Shown in pieces: positions 7,499 to 15,287 of a stretch of DNA of 28,412 nucleotides (position 1 is its first letter; each line of letters opens with the position of its first letter). Origin of the DNA: Pseudomonadota bacterium (GTDB lineage: Bacteria > Pseudomonadota > Alphaproteobacteria > Acetobacterales > Acetobacteraceae); assembly GCA_021780935.1 (NCBI GenBank), contig JAJXXT010000052.1, forward strand, positions 1-28,412, written 5' to 3'. The notes below the pieces were generated by a model. The model was given only the letters and a program-made list of their open reading frames with translations, was not told the DNA's origin and did no database searches. A program made the translations under genes and the position numbers.

Positions 7499-7628
7499 CG
7501 GTCGGACCCCATGCTCCCTGTATCGCTAGGGAACGCTAGGGCTTGGGCGGGGGCGAAGGCAAACCGCGGGAATGTTTGTCAGCGCGCGCGGGTGCGGCCA
7601 GACTGCATGACTCTGAACGGAGATGGGC
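7499..7628. promoter_or_regulatory. Divergent promoter region with CGCTAGGG direct repeats
   Basis: The 130-bp gap between the divergent fused oxidase and hydantoinase genes must hold both promoters. CGCTAGGG occurs at 7524-7531 and 7534-7541, a one-helical-turn spacing of 10 bp, and TCCCT (7515-7519) pairs with AGGGA (7528-7532) as an imperfect palindrome. On the minus strand a weak promoter candidate has TTGCCT (7557-7562) and TAGCGT (7533-7538) with an 18-bp spacer, so the repeats would overlap its -10. A shared regulator for both arms is plausible, but none is encoded in the window. The sequence features are exact; the roles are inferred. Confidence 0.35.
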
Positions 7629-9071
7629 ATGGACGGTTTCGATTGCGTGGTGCGCGGCGGCGAGGTGGTGACCGAGCGCGACGTGCTGCGCGCGGATATC
7701 GGCATACGCGACGGGCGGATCGCCGCGATCGGCGAGGGGCTGCGCGGCGAGCGCGAGATCGATGCCGGCGGATTGCTGGTGCTGCCGGGCGGCGTCGATA
7801 CGCACTGCCATATCGAGCAGTTGCAGCCGGGAGGTCTCGCGGACGAGGAGACCTGGACTACCGGCAGCACCGCCTGCCTCGCCGGCGGGACCACCAGCGT
7901 TGTCACCTTCGCGGCACAGTTCAAGGGCGGCGGCCTGCTCGGCAATCTCGCGGAATATCGGCGCCGGGCACAGGCGGCGATGGTCGATTACGGCTTCCAC
8001 CAGATCATCGCCGATGCCAGCGACGAGGTGGTGTGGCGGGAGATACCGGAGGTGGTGGCGCAGGGGGTGCGCAGCCTGAAGGTGTTCCTGACCTATGACG
8101 ATCTGCGCCTCGACGACCGGGGGTTTCTGCGCGTGCTGGCGGCGGCGCGGCGCAACACCGCCCTGGTGACAGTCCATTGCGAGAACTATGACGCGATCGG
8201 CTGGCTTTCCGAGGCGCTGCTGGCGGATGGGCGCACGCAGCCCGCCTATCACGCCTGGTCGCGACCGAAGGTGGTGGAGCGGGAGGCGACGTACCGCGCC
8301 ATCGCGCTGGCTGAGCTGGTCGATCAGCCAATCCAGATATTTCATGTCTCCTGCGCGGAAGTCGCCGAGGAAATCGCGCGCGCGCAGGCTCGCGGGCTGA
8401 AGGTATGGGGCGAGACCTGCCCGCAGTATTTCCACCTCTCGGCGGCCGACATGGACCGGCCGGGGCGTGAGGGCGCGAAGTTCATGTGCTCGCCGGCGCC
8501 GCGCGACGTGGCGGACCACGAGGCGCTGTGGGATTGCGTGCGCCGCGGCGTGCTCGACGTGATTTCCTCCGACCACAGCGGCTGGGGCTTCGCCACGCCG
8601 CGCGGCAAATTCGCCGCGGGACCCGATGCGCCGTTCACGCGGATCGCCAACGGCGTGCCCGGGCTGGCGGCGCGGCTGCCGCTGATCTTCTCGGCAGGCG
8701 TCGCGGCCGGGCGGATCGACCTGCCGCATTTCGCGCGGCTGGTGGCGGGCAACCCGGCGCGGCTGATGGGGCTCGCAGGCAAGGGCGCGATCGCGCCGGG
8801 CTATGACGCGGACCTCGTCCTGTGGGACCGCACGCGCCAGGTGCGTCTCACCAACGCGCTGATGCAGCACGTCATCGACTACACGCCCTATGAGGGTGTC
8901 GAGGTCACCGGCTGGCCCGTGATGACGATCCGCCGTGGCGAGACGGTGATGCGCGATGGAACGGTGCAGGCTGAGCCAGGCTCCGGCCGCTATCTGGCGC
9001 GTGCGCCCTATGCGTTGATCGCACCGCGCGGCGAGCTGGCCAACGGCTTCGATGCGGCGCGGCTGGCGTGA
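7629..9071 (+). CDS. Hydantoinase/dihydropyrimidinase-like amidohydrolase
   Basis: A 480-residue amidohydrolase-superfamily enzyme. All residues of the binuclear zinc site of cyclic-amide hydrolases are present at the expected spacing: H59 and H61 (VDTHCHIE), the lysine to be carboxylated K151 (SLKVFLTYDD), H183 (TVHCEN), H239 (IFHVSCAE) and D315 (SSDHSGW). Y156 sits at the position of the tyrosine that helps substrate binding. The family opens cyclic ureides or amides such as hydantoins, dihydropyrimidines or allantoin to N-carbamoyl products. The precise substrate cannot be told from sequence. I chose the second ATG (7629) because GGAG at 7619-7622 is 6 nt upstream, whereas it would abut the ATG at 7623. 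The stop overlaps the GTG of the following ATPase gene, implying translational coupling and a substrate shared with the importer. Confidence 0.88.
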   Translation: MDGFDCVVRGGEVVTERDVLRADIGIRDGRIAAIGEGLRGEREIDAGGLLVLPGGVDTHCHIEQLQPGGLADEETWTTGSTACLAGGTTSVVTFAAQFKGGGLLGNLAEYRRRAQAAMVDYGFHQIIADASDEVVWREIPEVVAQGVRSLKVFLTYDDLRLDDRGFLRVLAAARRNTALVTVHCENYDAIGWLSEALLADGRTQPAYHAWSRPKVVEREATYRAIALAELVDQPIQIFHVSCAEVAEEIARAQARGLKVWGETCPQYFHLSAADMDRPGREGAKFMCSPAPRDVADHEALWDCVRRGVLDVISSDHSGWGFATPRGKFAAGPDAPFTRIANGVPGLAARLPLIFSAGVAAGRIDLPHFARLVAGNPARLMGLAGKGAIAPGYDADLVLWDRTRQVRLTNALMQHVIDYTPYEGVEVTGWPVMTIRRGETVMRDGTVQAEPGSGRYLARAPYALIAPRGELANGFDAARLA

Positions 9072-9829
9072 GCGCGCTGCTCGAAATCAGCGACCTGCGA
9101 AAATCCTTCGATGGCGTCACGGCACTGCGCGGCGCCAGTTTCGCCGTGGAAAGCGGCAGCATCACCGCGCTGATCGGGCCCAACGGCGCCGGGAAATCCA
9201 CCGCGTTCCAATGCATCTCGGGCGTGGTGGCACCCGATGGCGGGCGGGTGATGCTCGCCGGCGGCGATATCACCGGCCAGAAGCCGGAACGGATCACCGC
9301 GGCAGGGCTGGTGCGCAGCTTTCAGATTCCGCGCGCGATCCAGCGCCTGTCGGTGCTCGACAACCTGCTGCTCTACGCGCCGCTTCAGCCCGGCGAGGGC
9401 ATGCTCGCGGCACTGCTCGGCCGCGGGCGTGGGCGCGAGCGGGAGGCGACCGCGCAGGCCATGACGATCCTGCAACGGCTGGGACTCGCGTCGCATGCCG
9501 GCGCGCCGGCCGCGGCCCTCTCCGGCGGGCAGAAGAAGCTACTCGAAATCGGGCGGGCGCTGATGGCGCAGCCCCGCATGCTGCTGCTCGACGAGCCGGC
9601 CGCGGGTGTGAACCCCACACTCGCCGGCCAGATCGCGGAACATCTCGATACACTGAAGCGGGAGGGCATGACGGTGCTGCTGGTCGAGCATCGCATGGAT
9701 ATGATCGCGCGGCTCTGCGACCATGTCGTGGTGATGGCGGAGGGGCAGGTGCTGACCAAGGGCAGCTTCGCCGAGGTTGCCGCCGACCCGCGTGTGCAAT
9801 CGGCCTATATGGGCGCGCGCGCGGCATGA
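9068..9829 (+). CDS. Branched-chain-type ABC transporter ATPase (LivG-like)
   Basis: A 253-residue ABC ATPase of the hydrophobic amino acid/amide uptake class. Walker A GPNGAGKST is at 37-45, the Q-loop is near 86 (RSFQIPR), the signature LSGGQ is at 151-155, Walker B MLLLDEP is at 171-177, and the switch His lies in VEHRMDM near 204-210. The long insert between the Q-loop and the signature and the EHRMD pattern mark it as LivG rather than LivF. It starts with GTG at 9068, overlapping the hydantoinase stop by 3 nt. It should pair with the neighbouring LivF-like ATPase to drive the two permeases at the inner membrane. Similar LIV-type systems carry amides, urea and ureides besides amino acids. 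Confidence 0.93.
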   Translation: MSALLEISDLRKSFDGVTALRGASFAVESGSITALIGPNGAGKSTAFQCISGVVAPDGGRVMLAGGDITGQKPERITAAGLVRSFQIPRAIQRLSVLDNLLLYAPLQPGEGMLAALLGRGRGREREATAQAMTILQRLGLASHAGAPAAALSGGQKKLLEIGRALMAQPRMLLLDEPAAGVNPTLAGQIAEHLDTLKREGMTVLLVEHRMDMIARLCDHVVVMAEGQVLTKGSFAEVAADPRVQSAYMGARAA

Positions 9830-10527
9830 TCGGCGCGGAGCGCCTGGTATGCGGCTATGGCGCCGGCGAGGAGATCGTGAAGGGCATTGACTTCGCGCTC
9901 GGCGCCCGGGAGCTGGTCGCCGTGGTCGGGCCGAACGGCGCCGGCAAATCGACTTTCCTCAAGGCGCTGGCCGGGCTGCTGCCTGCCGGGTCCGGCCGGG
10001 TGACGCTGGCGGGCGAGGACGTGACGTCGCTCGACGCGCGGGGGCGTGCGGCGCGCGGCCTCGGCTTCGTGCCGCAGGAGGCGAACGTGTTTCCCTCGCT
10101 CAGCGTCTGGGAAAACCTCGAGATCGGCGCCAACCTGACGCGCGCGCACGAGGCCGAGCGGATCGGCGCGATGTTCGCGCGCTTTCCGGTGCTGGAGCAG
10201 AAGCGCCGCGCCGCGGCACGCACGCTCTCCGGCGGGCAGCGTCAGGTGCTGGCGATGGCGATCGCGCTGATGGCCGCGCCGCGCGTGCTGCTGCTCGACG
10301 AGCCCTCGGCCGGGCTGTCGCCGGTCGCGGCGGCGACGCTGTTCGAGACGATCGTTGCGATCCGCGCGGAGGCGACGCCGGTGCTGCTGGTGGAACAGAA
10401 CGCCGAGGCGGCGCTGGCGATCGCCGATCGCGGGGTGGTGCTGGTGGACGGGCGCGTCGCCCATGCCGGCTCGGCCGCGACCATGGCCGCCGACCCTGAG
10501 ATCCGGCGGCTTTTCCTCGGCGGATGA
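9826..10527 (+). CDS. Branched-chain-type ABC transporter ATPase (LivF-like)
   Basis: A 233-residue partner ATPase. It has Walker A GPNGAGKST near 37-45, the LivF-typical loop GLGFVPQEANVFPSLSVWEN, the signature LSGGQRQ near 128-134, Walker B VLLLDEPSAGLSP near 148-160 and the switch region VEQNAEAAL. The ATG at 9826 overlaps the preceding TGA in an ATGA arrangement, so I choose it even though the same frame is open further upstream without family sequence. With the LivG-like protein it would form the nucleotide-binding dimer of the importer. The signature VEQN in place of VEHR supports the assignment. Confidence 0.92.
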   Translation: MIGAERLVCGYGAGEEIVKGIDFALGARELVAVVGPNGAGKSTFLKALAGLLPAGSGRVTLAGEDVTSLDARGRAARGLGFVPQEANVFPSLSVWENLEIGANLTRAHEAERIGAMFARFPVLEQKRRAAARTLSGGQRQVLAMAIALMAAPRVLLLDEPSAGLSPVAAATLFETIVAIRAEATPVLLVEQNAEAALAIADRGVVLVDGRVAHAGSAATMAADPEIRRLFLGG

Positions 10528-10562
10528 TCCTCTATAGTCACGGCAAAACAGGGAGCTTTTCG

Positions 10563-11753
10563 ATGAAACTCGCTCTGACGCGGCGCACGGCGCTGCTGGG
10601 TGGCCTGGCCCTTCCCGCCATCATCCCCGCGGTCGCGGAAGCGGCAACACCGATCCCGATCGGCACGCTGCTGCCGCTGACCGGAGCCGGGGGCGCGTAT
10701 GGCCCGAGCATGGCGAAGGTCGCGAAGGCGACGGTGGCCATGATCAACGCCGGCGGCGGCGTGCTCGGCCGGCCGCTCGGGCTGTACACCGAGGACGACG
10801 AAACGAACCCGGATGCGGGCGTGAAAGCAGCGCACAAGCTGATCGACATCGATCATGTGGTGGCGATCTGCGGCACCTGGGCCTCGGCGGTCACCACCGC
10901 GGTGGCGCCGGTCTGCTGGCGCAGCAAGACGATGCTGTTCACCGTCTCCGGCGCCGACAGCATCACCAAGCTGCCGCATCACGGCTACATCATCCGCACG
11001 CAGCCCAACTCCAACCTGCAGGCGCTGCGGGCCGCGGACTTCATGGCCACGCGCGGTATCAAAAGCTTCTATTCGCTCTCGGTGCAGTCGCCGTTCGCCA
11101 CCAGCGTCTATGCGGCGATGGCGGCGGAGTTCGCGAAAAAGGGCGGCAAAGCGCTCGGCAACACGATCTATGACGGCAGCAAGACGAGCTTCCGCGCCGA
11201 GGTGGAGAAGGCAGTCGCCGCCAAGCCCGACCTCATTTTCCTCAACAGCTACGCGCCCGATCTCGCGATCCTGCTGCGCAACCTCTACCAGGCGGATTTC
11301 AAGGGTGCGCGCTTCACCCTGGGTTATGCCGCCACACCGCAGATGATCGCCAGCCTGCCGAAGCCGGTGACCGACGGGCTGATGTCCTTCGCCCCCTCGC
11401 CCGATCCCGGCAGCCCGGGCTACAAGCGGGTCAAGCAGATCCTCGGGGGCGAGCCCGACCCCTATTCCTGCCAGGTCTACGACCATATCTCGCTGGCAGC
11501 GCTGGCGATGGCGCAGGGCAAGGCGGCGACCAGCCAGGCGATCCACGACAATGTCCGCGCCGTGGGCAACCCGGCGGGCGTGAAGGTGACGGATGCCGTC
11601 ACCGGGCTCAAGGAAATCGCTGGTGGCCACGCGGTCGACTATTCCGGTGCCTCGGGCCCCTGCCATTTCAATGCGATCGGTGACGTGCTCAGCTCTAAGT
11701 TCCGTTTCGATATCATCAAGAACGGAAAATCCTCGCTGATCACCATCTCCTGA
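10563..11753 (+). CDS. Periplasmic binding protein of the LIV-type importer
   Basis: A 396-residue type I periplasmic binding protein (Peripla_BP_6 family). The N-terminus MKLALTRRTALLGGLALPAI is a signal peptide with a twin arginine resembling a weak Tat signal; cleavage is likely after AEA near residue 28. The mature protein opens with IPIGTLLPLTGAGGAYGP, the standard LivK-like first strand and ligand loop, and later has AAHKLIDIDHVVAICG and a PYSCQVYDHISLAALA segment, as in amide- and amino-acid-binding members. I prefer the ATG at 10563 with GGGAG at 10551-10555 over an in-frame ATG at 10524 that would put 13 residues ahead of the signal. It captures the substrate for the two permeases encoded next; the ligand is unknown but probably the hydantoinase substrate or a relative. 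Confidence 0.9.
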   Translation: MKLALTRRTALLGGLALPAIIPAVAEAATPIPIGTLLPLTGAGGAYGPSMAKVAKATVAMINAGGGVLGRPLGLYTEDDETNPDAGVKAAHKLIDIDHVVAICGTWASAVTTAVAPVCWRSKTMLFTVSGADSITKLPHHGYIIRTQPNSNLQALRAADFMATRGIKSFYSLSVQSPFATSVYAAMAAEFAKKGGKALGNTIYDGSKTSFRAEVEKAVAAKPDLIFLNSYAPDLAILLRNLYQADFKGARFTLGYAATPQMIASLPKPVTDGLMSFAPSPDPGSPGYKRVKQILGGEPDPYSCQVYDHISLAALAMAQGKAATSQAIHDNVRAVGNPAGVKVTDAVTGLKEIAGGHAVDYSGASGPCHFNAIGDVLSSKFRFDIIKNGKSSLITIS

Positions 11754-11766
11754 TGGTGAAACGGTC

Positions 11767-12645
11767 TTGATCGCCCTCGCACAGGCGATCGTCAACGGCT
11801 TGCTGGCCGGCGCCGCACTCGCGGTGCCGGCGATCGCGTTCACCACCATCTTCGCGGTGCTGCGCTTTGCCAATTTCGCGGTGGCGGGGTTCGCCACCCT
11901 CGGCGCCTATGGCGGCTGGGTGGTCAACACAAGGCTCGGCATTCCGGCGATCCCCTCGCTGCTGGGCGCGGGCCTCGCTGGTGGCCTGGTTGGGCTGGCC
12001 GTCGATGAGGCGGCGCTGCGCGGCCTGCGGCGGCGCAACCGCCCGGGGGAGGCGGCCCTGACACCCGCCATCGCCTCGGTCGCGGCGACACTGCTGCTCG
12101 AAAATGTCGCACGGTTTCTGTTCGGCAACGATCCGCTCGGATATAATCTGCCGGTCTATCGCGACTGGCATGTCGGCGCGCTCGCCTTTGGACCGCAGGA
12201 GCTTGCGGACGCCGCGATCGCACTGGTGGCCATGGCCGCACTATTTCTGTTTCTTGGCTTCACCCGCGCCGGGCGTACCATGCGGGCGGTTGCCGACAAT
12301 CCCGGCCTCGCGAGCCTGAAGGGGATCGATGCGGTTCGCGTCGGACGGATCGCGACCTTCGCCGCCGGCGCGCTCGCGGGGCTCGGCGGCATGCTGATCG
12401 GGTTCGATACCACGCTCGATCCGCTGCTCGGCTATCGGGTGATGCTCTCGGTCTTCGCCGCCGCGGTGGTGGGCGGGCTGGGCAGCATTCCGGGAGCGGT
12501 TGCCGGCGCCTTCGTCATCGGTGTGGGCGAGGAGGTTTCGACGCTGGTGGTGGACCCGTCCTATCGCACGGCCGTCGGCTTCGCCGCGATCCTGATCGTG
12601 CTGTCCTTGCGCCCGGCGGGGTTGTTCGGCGAGCGGGCCGCCTGA
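11767..12645 (+). CDS. LIV-type ABC permease (LivH-like)
   Basis: A 292-residue integral membrane protein with about eight hydrophobic segments, opening with the LivH-type stretch AIVNGLLAGAALAVPAIAFT and followed by VLRFANFAVAGFATLGAY. The motif GRTMRAVADNPGLASLKGID is the cytoplasmic ABC-contact loop of the family, and AAVVGGLGSIPGAVAGAF the conserved late segment. The start is a TTG at 11767 because no ATG or GTG keeps the expected N-terminus; the ribosome site is weak (GGTGAAACGG upstream). It is the first of the two membrane subunits; the next gene starts on its last base. Confidence 0.88.
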   Translation: MIALAQAIVNGLLAGAALAVPAIAFTTIFAVLRFANFAVAGFATLGAYGGWVVNTRLGIPAIPSLLGAGLAGGLVGLAVDEAALRGLRRRNRPGEAALTPAIASVAATLLLENVARFLFGNDPLGYNLPVYRDWHVGALAFGPQELADAAIALVAMAALFLFLGFTRAGRTMRAVADNPGLASLKGIDAVRVGRIATFAAGALAGLGGMLIGFDTTLDPLLGYRVMLSVFAAAVVGGLGSIPGAVAGAFVIGVGEEVSTLVVDPSYRTAVGFAAILIVLSLRPAGLFGERAA

Positions 12646-13553
12646 TGCTCGTCTACGTCCTGCAACTCGCGAGCTTTGCCGGCATCACCGCGATGATGGC
12701 GCTGGGGCTCGACCTGATCTGGGGCCTTGGCGGGATGGCCAATCTCGGGCTCGCCGGCAGTGCCGCGGTCGGCGGCTACACGGCTGCCCTGCTCGGCGTG
12801 AAGCTCGGGGTTGCGTGGCCGGTTGCCTGGGCGGCGGCCGCGGTCTTGGCGGCGGCGAGCGGCGCGTTGCTGGCGGGGCTGACGGCGCGGCTGCGCGGCG
12901 ATTATCTCGCTATCGTCACGTTAGGCTTCGCCGAGGTGGTGCAGTTGCTCGCCGCCAACGAAGTGTGGCTCACCGGTGGCACTGGCGGCATTCCCGGCGT
13001 GCCGGCCCCCTGGCGCAAGAGCCTGCACGGCCTGCCATTCGATGTGGCGTTTGCCGGCCTCACCTGGCTGCTGGTGCTCGTCGCCGCGCTGGTGCTGGTG
13101 CGCCTGCGCACCGCGCCGTTCGGGCGCGTGCTGCGCGCCATCCGCGAGGACGAGACGGTTGCCGCCGTCGCGGGAAAGCGCGTGTTCGCCTTCAAGGTGC
13201 GTGCCTTTGCCGCCGGCAGCGCGCTGGTCGGGCTCGCCGGCGCGATGGGTGCCGGGCTCGAAGGTTTCGTCGCCCCCGATGCGTTCGACGCGCTGCTGAC
13301 GCTGACCGTCGTGCTGGCGCTCTCGGCCGGCGGGCCGGGCGGCACCTGGGGCGCGCTGCTCGGCGCCGTGCTGGTGACCGCGCTGACGGAGGGCACCCGC
13401 TTTGCCGCCGACGCCCTGCCCGTGCTGTCCGCCGTGCAGACGGCTTCCCTGCGCCAGGGCATGATCGCGCTGGCGCTGATCCTGATCCTCCATCTGCGCC
13501 CGACCGGCATCCTGCCGGAACGGCTGCGCGCCATCCCCAAGGAGCTGCGATGA
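12645..13553 (+). CDS. LIV-type ABC permease (LivM-like)
   Basis: A 302-residue membrane protein, the second permease. It has LivM features: GLDLIWGLGGMANLGLAGSA near the N-terminus, ARLRGDYLAIVTLGFAEVVQ as the family hallmark near residue 81-100, and the loop FGRVLRAIREDETVAAVAGK that contacts the ATPases. The ATG shares its A with the last base of the preceding TGA. It forms the heterodimeric channel with the LivH-like protein. GC-rich Ala/Gly/Leu composition agrees with the rest of the operon and there is no sign of damage. Confidence 0.9.
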   Translation: MLVYVLQLASFAGITAMMALGLDLIWGLGGMANLGLAGSAAVGGYTAALLGVKLGVAWPVAWAAAAVLAAASGALLAGLTARLRGDYLAIVTLGFAEVVQLLAANEVWLTGGTGGIPGVPAPWRKSLHGLPFDVAFAGLTWLLVLVAALVLVRLRTAPFGRVLRAIREDETVAAVAGKRVFAFKVRAFAAGSALVGLAGAMGAGLEGFVAPDAFDALLTLTVVLALSAGGPGGTWGALLGAVLVTALTEGTRFAADALPVLSAVQTASLRQGMIALALILILHLRPTGILPERLRAIPKELR

Positions 13554-14047
13554 CCCGCCCCGACCCCACACCCTATCTTGCCGCCATCATCCGCGCCCAT
13601 GCCAAGACCGACCAGCCGCTCGCGACCTTTCGCGCGGTGGATGCGGCGATGGGGGCGTGCATCGGCCACAGGCTGTTCACCATCCTGATCCATCACCCCG
13701 GCCTGCGGCAAAGCGAGCGGTTCTACACCAACCAGCCGCACGCCTACCCGGTTGGCGGGCGCAAGCCAGTGACGGATGCGCCGTGGATGCAGCGCGTGGT
13801 GCGCGGCGGGGAGGTCTATATCGGCCGGAATTATGACGATATCAAAACCGTGTTCTACGACCACGAGCTGATCCGCTCGCTTGGCTGCGAGAGCGTGCTG
13901 AACGTGCCGGTGCGCTGGCGGGGCGAGACGCTCGGCACGCTCAACCTGCTGCATGAGGCTGGCTGGTATCAGCCATCTGACGAAACCGTGGCTCGCCTGG
14001 TTGCGCATCTCGCACTTCCGGCGATGATGCTGATCGCCCAACAGTAG
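13550..14047 (+). CDS. Stand-alone GAF domain protein
   Basis: A 165-residue protein made almost wholly of one GAF fold: FRAVDAAMGACIGHRLFTIL is the first strand, ELIRSLGCESVLNVPVRWRG is the central sheet, and ETLGTLNLLHEAGWYQPSDE is the canonical GAF ending. No output domain (kinase, cyclase or HTH) is attached and no signal peptide is seen. GAF domains bind small ligands, so it may sense the operon substrate, or it may have a catalytic role as in free Met-R-sulfoxide reductases; however, the cysteine triad of that enzyme is not evident (I see C32 and C106 only). The ATG overlaps the permease stop (ATGA) and it sits directly before the creatinase-like gene, tying it to this pathway. Confidence 0.8.
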   Translation: MTRPDPTPYLAAIIRAHAKTDQPLATFRAVDAAMGACIGHRLFTILIHHPGLRQSERFYTNQPHAYPVGGRKPVTDAPWMQRVVRGGEVYIGRNYDDIKTVFYDHELIRSLGCESVLNVPVRWRGETLGTLNLLHEAGWYQPSDETVARLVAHLALPAMMLIAQQ

Positions 14048-14058
14048 GGAGCGGCCCG

Positions 14059-15249
14059 ATGGCATTCCTCGGCAACGCGACGCGCCAGCACCGGCTCGAC
14101 CTCATGCGGCGGCTGATGGACCGCGAGGGGCTCGACGCTCTGGCGTTCACCTCCGCCGATTTTTTTCAGTTCGCGACCAACTTTGCCACCGACGTGCAGA
14201 CCTGGGAGCGGCCGGTGGTCTGCGTGGTGCCGCGTGACGGCGAGCCGTTCGTGGTGTTGTGCGAGCTGTCCACCAACCATTGGCGCTATGCGGCGGAGGA
14301 TCAGCGGCTATGGGTTTCGGATGCCGGTTTCTACGCCGAGCATCCGCGCACTGGCGCACGCCTGCCGCTGGCCGCGCAATGGCCGGAACTGGTGGCGGAG
14401 AAGCTGCGTGGCGCCGGACTCGCCGCGGCTCGCATCGGTGCCGAGGCGGCGGGCGGGCCACTGGGCCGCGCCGTGGCCCTGCTGCCGAAGGCGAAGCTGG
14501 AACCCCTGCTCGCCGAGTTCCGTGCGCTGCGCTGGGTGAAATGCGCGGAGGAGCTGACGCTGATGCGCGAGATCGCCGCCCTCTCCGACTGGGTGCAGGA
14601 GCGTTATCGCGAGGCGATCCGCCCCGGCCGCATGGTGATGGAGATGGACATGGCGATGGCCGCCCAGATGGCCGAGGAAGCCGGACGACGCTTCCCCGGC
14701 GAGCATCTGGAGATCATGCGCTGCTGGACGCTTTCCGGCCCGGCCTCCGCGGCGCCGCATGGCGACGGCAAGCAGGCGGGCGCGCGCATCGAGACCGGGC
14801 ACGGGCTGGTCAACATCGTCATCCCGCGCGTCAACGGGCTGGTGGTGGAGAACGAGCGGACCTGGTTCTGCGGCAAGCCCTCGGCCGAGCAGCAGCGCCT
14901 GTTCGAGACCGCGACGGCGGCGAACGAGGCGGCGGCCGCGGCGGCGATCACCGGGCGCCCGGTCAGCGGCATCGACGCCGCGGCACAGGCGGTGATCGAG
15001 CGCGCGGGCTGCGGCGACTACATCCTGCACCGCACCGGCCACGGCATCGGCGTGCTCGGGCACGAGTTTCCGGAGGACATGGCGTTCAACAACCGCGCGC
15101 TGCTGGCCGGCGAGGTCTATTCCGCCGAGCCTGGGCTTTACGTGTTCGGGCTCGGGGGCTTCCGCCACGACGACACGGTGGTGGTGGGCGAGGTGCCGGA
15201 GGTGCTGACCAAGGCGCCGAAGGACCTGCGCAGCCAGACCATCGTCTGA
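14059..15249 (+). CDS. Creatinase-like M24 (pita-bread fold) enzyme
   Basis: A 396-residue two-domain protein with a creatinase N-terminal domain (about 10-150) and an M24 pita-bread domain (about 165-390). True M24 peptidases use two Asp, one His and two Glu to bind metal. Here the first Asp position is Ile/Asn (GLVNIVIPRV, about 250-257), the second is E264 (VVENERTWF), the His is kept (H328 in HRTGHGIG), one Glu is kept (E357 in SAEPGLY) and the last is Asp (FRHDDTVVV, 368-376). H234 (AAPHGDGK) matches the catalytic His of creatinase, whose set as I recall it is H232, E262, H324 and E358. This suggests a metal-free C-N hydrolase rather than an aminopeptidase. GGGAG at 14047-14051 precedes the ATG. 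Creatine-like or carbamoyl compounds would fit the hydantoinase nearby; that is inference. Confidence 0.82.
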   Translation: MAFLGNATRQHRLDLMRRLMDREGLDALAFTSADFFQFATNFATDVQTWERPVVCVVPRDGEPFVVLCELSTNHWRYAAEDQRLWVSDAGFYAEHPRTGARLPLAAQWPELVAEKLRGAGLAAARIGAEAAGGPLGRAVALLPKAKLEPLLAEFRALRWVKCAEELTLMREIAALSDWVQERYREAIRPGRMVMEMDMAMAAQMAEEAGRRFPGEHLEIMRCWTLSGPASAAPHGDGKQAGARIETGHGLVNIVIPRVNGLVVENERTWFCGKPSAEQQRLFETATAANEAAAAAAITGRPVSGIDAAAQAVIERAGCGDYILHRTGHGIGVLGHEFPEDMAFNNRALLAGEVYSAEPGLYVFGLGGFRHDDTVVVGEVPEVLTKAPKDLRSQTIV

Positions 15250-15287
15250 GCGGGAAGCTGCGTTTCTTGCCGCAACAGGAGAACAGG

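Noticed and set aside
5336..8098. A 920-codon plus-strand open frame opposite the fused oxidase gene and across the hydantoinase start
   Set aside because: It is an antisense shadow produced by GC-rich codon bias; its translation is Arg/Gly/His-rich with no domain, whereas the overlapping frames carry complete enzyme motifs.
9052..9825. Open frame upstream of and fused to the LivF-like protein
   Set aside because: It is the shifted frame of the LivG-like gene; the LivF family sequence starts precisely at the ATG at 9826.
14059..15249. Ordinary Xaa-Pro aminopeptidase
   Set aside because: Two of five metal ligands are replaced and a third is conservatively changed, so a peptidase label would be misleading.
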